The position numbers were made by a program, and so were the translations under genes. Below the pieces are notes generated by a model. That model was not told where the DNA came from. It worked only from the letters and a program-made list of their open reading frames with translations, and did not search any database. Below, piece after piece: positions 6,937 to 12,455 of a stretch of DNA of 12,455 nucleotides. Where the stretch lies: NCBI GenBank assembly GCA_016201425.1, contig JACQCW010000010.1:1-12455 (forward strand), in the 5' to 3' direction. Positions within the stretch are counted from its first letter, which is position 1, and the number at the start of each line of letters is the position of its first letter. The stretch is from Candidatus Vogelbacteria bacterium (GTDB lineage Bacteria; Patescibacteria; Paceibacteria; UBA9973; UBA12445).

Positions 6937-6961
6937 TTTTACTGCACGGCGCCCAGTAAAA
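6937..6961. repeat. 8-bp perfect inverted repeat in the pseB/GT-C gap
   Basis: TTTTACTG (6937-6944) and CAGTAAAA (6954-6961) flank a 9-base G/C-rich centre. The arms are too A/T-rich, and lack a following U-tract, for a standard intrinsic terminator. A hairpin ending the pseB transcript or an operator for the gene at 7014 are both possible. Confidence 0.4.
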
Positions 6962-6995
6962 TAGTTCGTTTAGGCTCCGTTTCATCAGGCACTCC

Positions 6996-7011
6996 CAATT
7001 AATGGATTAAT
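6996..7011. repeat. 16-bp direct repeat, copy 2 (CAATTAATGGATTAAT)
   Basis: An exact second copy of 5771-5786. Here it abuts the start of the GT-C-like gene (ATG 7014), occupying the place where a ribosome-binding site would be expected. Both copies lie just upstream of a gene. Confidence 0.45.
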
Positions 7012-7013
7012 AA

Positions 7014-8987
7014 ATGGACTATCACTTTGCGAGCATAATAGTATTCGCTGTATTTTATTTGTTAGTGATTATTCCGGGGATGCTTTCGCTATCGCTACCT
7101 GTATTTTCTGAACGTATCTCCAAAATAGATTTATACGAAAAAGTCGCGCTGAGCTTGATGGCAGGGTTAGGCATTTGGGTTCCTATATCAATATTTTCAT
7201 ATGCTTTTAATGTCAGGGCTGTCAGTCCGATCTATATTTCGCTAGTTCTGACTGGCCTACTATTCTTTTACACCCTATATAAACGCAATCTCAAGCTGAA
7301 TGGCCTCTTTGGCTGGAAATCAATTAACCGAGTTTCGGGATACTTGAATCTCTATACCTTATTTATCGTAATTGCATCAGTTTTGATTGGCTATGTATCT
7401 CAATTTCAAACTGGAGATGCGGATGCTTTTGCGCATCTCGCAGCCATAAGAAATTTGGCTACTCACGACACGATTCAGACTTGTGATTGGATATTAGGAA
7501 ATGGCGCGCCGATGGTTAATGCTTATGGATGTCATCCATGGTACTTAACACTTGGGATGATAGTTAAATTTTCAAATGTGGATGCGGCGTTCGCTTACGC
7601 TACCCTTTCCGGGATAGTGTATTTCATATCAATTCTGTCAATCTATACTTTAATAAAGACGATTTCAGGTGATGTATTTATAGCAAAAATCGGTTCAATA
7701 ATATTCGCTATATCATCAGTGATGAATTGGTTCTTGGCAATTGGAGATGCGCCCTACTACAGCTTGGATCCCATTAACAACTTACTGTTTCCGCAACATT
7801 TTACTTCGTACATTTTAATGCCAATTATGCTGGCAATTTTTATCAAATATATATTGCGGGGAGAAAAAATCTATCTTTTTGCAACGCTCGCATGTCTTTT
7901 GATAGTAGCTAGATTTCATCCGATTTGGATGATCTGGGCACCGACAATTTTTTCTGGAGTTATTATTTTCAGAAATTTATTTAAAAAGAAATTGGGGCTA
8001 TTGAACCCAGTAAGCTATAAAGTAATTTTGTTTTTTGCTGGGATTGTCAGTTTAGCTACCGCAGGCTATTTGCTTTGCAAAAACATATACTCACAAGATG
8101 TAAACATAATTAGTCCTCTTGCACTGTGGCAAAGAAGTGGAGGGAATGTACTTGTACTGACAGATAATTTTTATTTATATGACCCATTGGTCTATCTAAA
8201 GGACAGGGGTGCCTATGATATTCTGACTATTGGACTGCTCTGGTATTTGTATAAATATTCCAGAGCGAAAACGTCACCCAATATTGTTGGTGAGGCTATG
8301 CCTTTCAATGAAATGTGGGCGATCTATTTGGGTGCATTTACAAGCATAGCACTGGTCATTTTCAATCCTCCGATTGTTCTTCTAATGCTGAAAGTTGTGG
8401 GTTCCGCGCCTCTGTATAGAATATTCGGATTAATGATGCCGATATTAAGCTGTTTTACGATTGGCGCGATTTTGATTTTTCTTAAGCTAAAAATTGAGTC
8501 TAAGTATTTTAAAAAGGTAGTCATTGCTGGGACAATATTAGTTGCTACGGTGATTGGATATAATCATTCAGAATACATTGTGAAAATGTATAGTAACGCT
8601 GGAAAATATTACAGTACATTCGAAAGCCCAATTCAAGAGCCATTTGTGACACTTCGAAGTCTTGGCACGGGAAATATTGCAGTCAGGACACCGCTGGCCA
8701 CTGCAATTGCGGCACTAACAGACCTTGATCCGATAACAACAGAGGTTGTGCGCAATAGATCAACATTTGATATCGCTCTCAATAAACAAGATGACGAAGC
8801 TCTGCTTGCGTTTAGCAAATCACCGGAAGTTTTACAGTCAATATTGAAGCGCCGCCGTATAAACTACATCATGTTAAGCAAAGATGAGACCGACAGCATA
8901 AACAATTTGAGTCGCCATCCTGAATTGGTGCATTTTAGGAGCACTGCCGGTACAGAAGAAATATGGGAAGTAAATGAAAATTATTGA
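7014..8987 (+). CDS. Large polytopic membrane protein, putative GT-C fold glycosyltransferase
   Basis: A 657-residue integral membrane protein. Roughly the first 530 residues hold about a dozen hydrophobic segments. The last 130 or so are soluble, ending with a segment (RRRINYIMLSKDE, then EEIWEV) like the periplasmic C-terminal domains of lipid-phosphosugar-dependent transferases. The first large loop carries an acidic D135-A-D137 motif followed by H, typical of the catalytic DxD/ExD loop in GT-C enzymes. Such proteins transfer a sugar from a polyprenyl-phosphate donor to a glycan in the periplasm. The GtrA flippase encoded just downstream fits this: the pair would be the flippase and serotype-specific transferase of a Gtr-like system. 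The ATG at 7014 directly follows an in-frame TAA, so no earlier start exists, yet no Shine-Dalgarno is visible. An O-antigen polymerase is a less likely alternative because of the soluble C-terminal domain. Confidence 0.65.
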   Translation: MDYHFASIIVFAVFYLLVIIPGMLSLSLPVFSERISKIDLYEKVALSLMAGLGIWVPISIFSYAFNVRAVSPIYISLVLTGLLFFYTLYKRNLKLNGLFGWKSINRVSGYLNLYTLFIVIASVLIGYVSQFQTGDADAFAHLAAIRNLATHDTIQTCDWILGNGAPMVNAYGCHPWYLTLGMIVKFSNVDAAFAYATLSGIVYFISILSIYTLIKTISGDVFIAKIGSIIFAISSVMNWFLAIGDAPYYSLDPINNLLFPQHFTSYILMPIMLAIFIKYILRGEKIYLFATLACLLIVARFHPIWMIWAPTIFSGVIIFRNLFKKKLGLLNPVSYKVILFFAGIVSLATAGYLLCKNIYSQDVNIISPLALWQRSGGNVLVLTDNFYLYDPLVYLKDRGAYDILTIGLLWYLYKYSRAKTSPNIVGEAMPFNEMWAIYLGAFTSIALVIFNPPIVLLMLKVVGSAPLYRIFGLMMPILSCFTIGAILIFLKLKIESKYFKKVVIAGTILVATVIGYNHSEYIVKMYSNAGKYYSTFESPIQEPFVTLRSLGTGNIAVRTPLATAIAALTDLDPITTEVVRNRSTFDIALNKQDDEALLAFSKSPEVLQSILKRRRINYIMLSKDETDSINNLSRHPELVHFRSTAGTEEIWEVNENY

Positions 8988-9092
8988 TGGCACAGAAAAT
9001 AACTCTTAGTAAGAAATCTCAATAAAGTGCGAACCTGATGATTAAAAATATTACGGCAGCACTGGTAGGTTCCAATTGTTCATTTTCAGACA

Positions 9093-9500
9093 ATGAAAAA
9101 AATAAACGTTGAAGTTGCTAAATATATAGTCGTTGGGGCGATAAATTATGTGCTGTCGTTTGCTATTTTCTTTTGGTTACTCAAGATAGCAGGCGTGAAT
9201 TATTTGTTGTCATTAGCCGTAGTAGCAGTTCTAGGCGTTTTATTTACTTATTCCCTAAATTATATCTGGGTATTTAAACCCGAAGCGAAGATAAAATTTA
9301 AAGGTAGATTAATTAAATATACTGCCTCCAGTTTTACGACAATTATTCTGAATTTGATCATTCTCAGGCTTATTGTGGAGCATACACAGTATGATCCGTT
9401 CTATGTTCAAGTTGCGCTGACACCTGTTATAGTCGCCATTAATTTTATTGCCGCAAAATTTTGGTCTTTGAAAGCCTCAATAAATCATGAGTTGATGTAG
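9093..9500 (+). CDS. GtrA family flippase-like membrane protein
   Basis: A 135-residue protein with four hydrophobic segments (about residues 9-30, 37-58, 73-93 and 103-123), the standard GtrA size and layout. The first helix YIVVGAINYVLSF and the SLNYIWVF element after helix 2 match the family. GtrA proteins are thought to move undecaprenyl-phosphate-linked sugars from the cytoplasmic to the periplasmic face of the inner membrane. They work with a GtrB-type enzyme that charges the lipid and a GT-C transferase that uses the product. The upstream 657-residue membrane protein is a good candidate for that last step. No GtrB-like gene is in the window. The start at 9093 has no clear ribosome-binding site, and about 105 bases separate it from the preceding gene. 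Confidence 0.85.
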   Translation: MKKINVEVAKYIVVGAINYVLSFAIFFWLLKIAGVNYLLSLAVVAVLGVLFTYSLNYIWVFKPEAKIKFKGRLIKYTASSFTTIILNLIILRLIVEHTQYDPFYVQVALTPVIVAINFIAAKFWSLKASINHELM

Positions 9501-9578
9501 GCAACGCAATCGAAGTGGTAATTACGCTCACTTGGGTCTTGGATAACACGGCAATCAGTGGCGGATCGCTTGCGAGAG

Positions 9579-9591
9579 ACGTAGATTACGT
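9579..9591. repeat. Short palindrome in the gap before the carbamoyltransferase
   Basis: ACGTA and TACGT flank a 3-base centre in the 172-base gap 9501-9672. That gap contains no supportable gene or promoter; an A/T-rich TTTATAAA (about 9635-9642) might be a -10 region but has no matching -35. The palindrome could be a regulator site or chance. Confidence 0.2.
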
Positions 9592-9672
9592 TTGGTAGTT
9601 AATGCTAAAAAAACCATAGCTGCTTATGGCGCGCATTTTATAAACCGAAATAAATAAAACTGGGTTACAGGC

Positions 9673-11297
9673 ATGGCAAATATGAATATTTTAGGAATAA
9701 ATTGTTATGGTCACGATTCTGCCGCAACGTTAGTGTGTGATGGTAAGGTGGTTTTTTCTGCGGAGGAGGAGCGGCTAAATAGGATTAAGCATTCTGGGGC
9801 ATTCCCTTCCGCCGCAATTGCTGAAGCACTTAGATTTTGTGAGATAGACTTTGCGGAAATTGAGCATGTGGCATTTCCATGGAATCCATCCATAACTTAT
9901 TCTAAAGTGCCAATATACATTTTCCGCTATTGGAAAACGCTCCCAGCTTTGCTGCGTGAGCGGCACGAATTTTCAATGGAAGATAATCTAGTTGTTCTTG
10001 ATCAGCTAAAAAATATCAAGCAAATACCTAATAAGCTTTCAGAAATATTTTCACCAGGCAAAAAGGGGATGGAAGTGGCGGCAATATTAAAAAACTTCAG
10101 ACAATCGACACCCCGCATTCCTTAGGCGCATTTTATCAGGCGATATCCAGATATTTAGGTTTTAAAATAATCGAGGGGCCGGGAAAACTGATGGGATTGG
10201 CATCCTATGGAGAAAAGAATAGCGCTGAATATGCCAAGTTGAAAAGCTTGATAAAGCTAATGCCTGATGGTGGTTACAAAATTGATATGCAATATTTTGC
10301 ATATCACTACAGTAGAAAAAATGGAGTATCGCAAAAATTTTTAGATGAATTTGGGCCGGCAAACTTAACGGGTGATCAATGGACTGAACGTGAATTGAAC
10401 ATTGCAGCAGCAGCTCAGCACGTGGTTGAGGATGTGATCTTGCATCTTGTTAAACGGTTAAAGCAGATAACGAATGCAAAAAATCTTTGTATGGCAGGCG
10501 GAGTTGCACTTAACAGTGTCGCAAATGGAGTAATTGCAAAAACCGGGTTGTTTGAAAATATATTTATCCAGCCGGCGGCAGGTGACTCGGGTACTTCGCT
10601 TGGAGCTGCGCTGTTGATTGATGTGGGGATTTTAAAAAATCCTCGGCGATACATTCAAAAGGATGCTTTTCTTGGGCCGAGCTACAATTTTAAAGATTAC
10701 GAGGCTGCATTTGAAAGGCACCGTCTTCCGTTCAAGGCTGTTGAGCGTTGTGATCTTTATCGCGATGTAGCGAAGCGCATTTATGATGGCAATATTATCG
10801 GCTGGTTTCAGGGACGAATGGAATTTGGCCCCCGTGCGTTAGGAAACCGTAGTTTTTTGGCAACGCCTTTGCGGAAGAATATGAAGGATATTCTCAATGC
10901 AAGAGTTAAGTTCCGTGAAAGCTTTAGACCTTTCGCCGCAATTGTAATCGAGGAAGATGCGGGGCTGTATTTTGATTGCGCTGCCCCTAATCCATACATG
11001 CTATTTGTGTATGAGGTTAAGAAGGAATACAGGGACTTATTGCCAGCGATAACACATGTGGACAATACGGTGAGAATTCAGACGGTCAATAAGGAAGAAA
11101 GCCCAGAGTTATACTCGCTACTCTTGGCTTTTAAAGAGTTGACTGGTTATGGTGTATTAATTAATACCTCGTTTAACATTCGGGGGGAACCTATTGTTTG
11201 CTCGCCGGATGATGCAGTTAATAGTTTTCTGCATGCAGATATTGATGCGCTTGTAATGGGTGATTATATTTCCGAAAAGAGTGTAATAAACGGCTGA
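9673..11297 (+). pseudogene. NodU/CmcH-family O-carbamoyltransferase, frameshifted with internal deletion
   Basis: Two overlapping frames together encode one carbamoyltransferase. Frame A (9673-10125) begins with the N-terminal lobe: GINCYGHDSAA with the metal-ligand-type His14, then SAEEERLNRIKHSG. Frame B, open from 10032 to 11297, continues with TPHSLGAFY, GKLMGLASYGE, MAGGVALNS, GRMEFGPRALGNRS, RESFRPFA and LINTSFNIRGEP, the carbamoyl-phosphate-binding half. Between them the conserved HHxxHA segment and the following DGxGE strand are absent in every frame, so about 50-60 codons seem to be lost as well as one reading-frame register. Family homology in frame B can be followed back to about 10062 (KGDGSGG). 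Intact members are about 540-620 residues and place a carbamoyl group on a sugar or antibiotic hydroxyl; this one would not form the N-terminal active site. Frame B has its own ATG at 10191 with GGGA upstream, so a C-terminal fragment might still be made. Confidence 0.8.
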
Positions 11298-11488
11298 CTT
11301 CCAAAGTCAACGCGGAGAAGAGGGTAATCCCCCCATTATTAGGGCTGTTCAGAAGTAAAGTTGGTTAAAAGAGCTAATTTCTGTTTTGGGGTTATTCCAT
11401 CTCTCTCAGATTGCACAGTAGGGAAGCTTGTTTAACAGTACTACTGTAGCCACTACGTTGATATTTAGATCGTAATTTTCAATTGTAC
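11298..11488. other. Convergent intergenic region
   Basis: These 191 bases separate plus-strand and minus-strand genes that end towards each other, so two terminators are expected. No strong hairpin with a T-run was found. The region contains a small palindrome at 11435-11447 (ACAGTA, one base, TACTGT). No gene is supported here. Confidence 0.4.
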
Positions 11489-12127
11489 TTAGCGGGAATA
11501 TGCAGGAACGCCAACTACCACGCTTTTTGGTGGTACATCACGAGTCACTACAGCGCCTGCGCCAACTACTGAATAACTTCCAACTCGAACTTGAGGAAGA
11601 ATAGTTGCATTTGCGCCGATGAAGGCACCTTCCTCAATAATGGTGCCGCCACATAATGTTGCTCCAGGAGCTAGATATACACCGTCCTGAATTTCGCAAT
11701 CATGATCGACAGAGCTGTTAACACAAAAAAAACAGCAATTGCCAACCCGTGCATTTGGCATTAGCTTGAATCCGGGACTTGCTACATTTCCAATGCCTAA
11801 AGTTGCAGTTCGATCAATGTAAGCTTGCGGGTAAATTGCATTTTCAAAATCGAAACCTTCGCTCAGCATTTGTCTATATAAAGTGACCCGCTCTTTCAGG
11901 TAGTTCGTTCCAAACGCAATAATGAATTTACTATCCCTAAACTTAATACGTTCAGCAATCTTTCCAGCAATAGAAATGCCATTAATTGTTTTAGATTTTG
12001 GCGAATCTTCCAGGAAAGCGAGAGAGCCTCCTTTTGCGATTTCGATAATACTGGCTGCAGTTCTACCCGCTCCGCCAGATCCCAAGATAAGCGTATCAAA
12101 GTGTATGGTGTCAATTTGCTTGTTCAT
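11489..12127 (-). CDS. NeuD/PglD-type sugar acetyltransferase (left-handed beta-helix)
   Basis: A 212-residue protein on the minus strand with the two-part PglD/NeuD layout. The N-terminal Rossmann-like domain has TLILGSGGAGR at residues 12-22. From about residue 100, hexapeptide repeats ([LIV]-G-x-x) build a left-handed beta-helix, ending in VVGAGAVVTRDVPP and the VVVGVPA tail. The probable catalytic base is His142 in SVDHDC, matching the HDC element of PglD. These enzymes use acetyl-CoA to acetylate an amino or hydroxyl group of a sugar, often a 4-amino-6-deoxy nucleotide sugar. No aminotransferase of the PglE/PseC type is visible here, so the acceptor is unknown. The ATG has GGGGCGAG (complement of 12134-12141) at about 6 bases. 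It lies 58 bases downstream of the DUF2304 gene in the same direction. Confidence 0.85.
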   Translation of the reverse strand: MNKQIDTIHFDTLILGSGGAGRTAASIIEIAKGGSLAFLEDSPKSKTINGISIAGKIAERIKFRDSKFIIAFGTNYLKERVTLYRQMLSEGFDFENAIYPQAYIDRTATLGIGNVASPGFKLMPNARVGNCCFFCVNSSVDHDCEIQDGVYLAPGATLCGGTIIEEGAFIGANATILPQVRVGSYSVVGAGAVVTRDVPPKSVVVGVPAYSR

Positions 12128-12137
12128 ACTAATCTCG

Positions 12138-12155
12138 CCCCATTATTTATTGGGG
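12138..12155 (-). promoter_or_regulatory. Hairpin covering the acetyltransferase ribosome-binding site
   Basis: CCCCA (12138-12142) and TGGGG (12151-12155) form a 5-bp stem with an 8-base A/T loop. On the minus strand the GGGG of the ribosome-binding site lies in the downstream arm. A folded transcript could hide the site and reduce translation. The stem is short, and the effect is inferred. Confidence 0.25.
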
Positions 12156-12185
12156 GTATTGAATGCACGTAGATTTGCCGAATTA

Positions 12186-12455
12186 TTAGTTATGCTTATC
12201 AATATCCAAATGGCTTTCTACAATCGCCGCCCTTGCAAGCATGGTTTCAACGATGTCATTTAAGCGTTGCAGTTTTGTGGTCAAGTAAAATACGTAAAGC
12301 ATTAAAAATAAGATTGCGAGCATATACATCATATCCATCGCAAGATTTAGTCCCATTGATATAGCCAGATATTTGTAGAAGGACTCTAAAAAAGGCACTG
12401 ACATCATCACAGTACAAATCGCCATCCAAAGAGCTACAAAACCTCCTCGTACTGC
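12186..12455 (-). CDS. DUF2304 family small membrane protein, 5' end outside window
   Basis: The minus-strand frame is open from the window edge and ends at 12186, giving 89 visible residues. It shows two hydrophobic segments, an MGLNLAMDMMYML stretch entering the second, then LTTKLQRLNDIVETML, the amphipathic tail that follows helix 3 in DUF2304 proteins. These proteins of about 110-120 residues commonly sit beside family-2 glycosyltransferases in polysaccharide loci; their exact role is not established, although membrane anchoring or partnering of a dolichol-phosphate-sugar-type transferase is often supposed. An internal ATG at 12425 is not the start, since the frame and hydrophobic pattern continue upstream to the edge (FVALW). 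Its partner transferase may lie just beyond the window. Confidence 0.65.
   Translation of the reverse strand, partial: AVRGGFVALWMAICTVMMSVPFLESFYKYLAISMGLNLAMDMMYMLAILFLMLYVFYLTTKLQRLNDIVETMLARAAIVESHLDIDKHN

Noticed and set aside
9031..9072. GAACCT / AGGTTC inverted pair in the gap before gtrA
   Set aside because: The arms are six bases with a 30-base loop and no T-run; expected by chance.
9038..9112. A 24-residue reading frame overlapping the gtrA start
   Set aside because: No ribosome-binding site and no recognisable features; its length is common by chance.
12186..12425. Complete 79-residue small protein starting at 12425
   Set aside because: The same frame stays open to the window edge with hydrophobic sequence matching the upstream part of DUF2304, so the ATG is internal and the gene is partial.
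1..12455. Search for insertion sequences, CRISPR arrays, tRNA genes and phage attachment sites
   Set aside because: No transposase-like protein, regularly spaced repeats, cloverleaf-like segment or integrase was seen, despite the mosaic character of the locus.

Overview
This window is a stretch of a Gram-negative, probably proteobacterial, surface-polysaccharide locus (O-antigen, capsule or glycan-decoration type). The basis is gene content: sugar-nucleotide enzymes, glycosyltransferases, a GtrA-type flippase and sugar-decorating transferases, all AT-rich with loosely spaced genes. The species cannot be named from the sequence. No rRNA, tRNA, CRISPR array or recognisable insertion sequence was seen.

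Layout. Positions 1-357 hold the C-terminal end of a family-2 glycosyltransferase. A tight block follows on the plus strand (563-5706): a SAM-dependent sugar O-methyltransferase, a GDP-L-fucose-synthase-type epimerase/reductase, a PLP enzyme of the DegT fold, a GT11 (alpha-1,2-fucosyltransferase-type) glycosyltransferase and a Gfo/Idh/MocA oxidoreductase. A PseB-type UDP-GlcNAc 4,6-dehydratase comes next (5834-6832), then a 25-codon gene stub, a large membrane protein resembling GT-C glycosyltransferases (7014-8987), a GtrA flippase (9093-9500) and a broken NodU/CmcH-type O-carbamoyltransferase (9673-11297). On the opposite strand, converging on it, are a NeuD/PglD-type acetyltransferase (11489-12127) and the end of a DUF2304 membrane protein (12186-12455).

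The most interesting point is biochemical. The DegT-family protein has His188 where aminotransferases have the PLP-binding lysine. This is the hallmark of sugar 3-dehydratases such as ColD and RfbH (E1). It is translationally coupled to a fucose-synthase homologue of the kind that also includes ColC, and is followed by a GT11 transferase. That suggests a GDP-linked 3,6-dideoxyhexose (colitose-like) branch rather than plain L-fucose. No gmd or GDP-mannose pyrophosphorylase gene lies in the window, so the upstream part of the pathway must be elsewhere.

The locus also shows decay. The carbamoyltransferase has lost its conserved HHxxHA metal-binding segment and changes frame (next to an A AAA AAC heptamer). 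The gene that once followed pseB appears reduced to 25 codons. pseB has no PseC partner here, and GtrA plus the GT-C protein have no visible GtrB. This mixture of intact modules and remnants is typical of polysaccharide loci that diversify by recombination.
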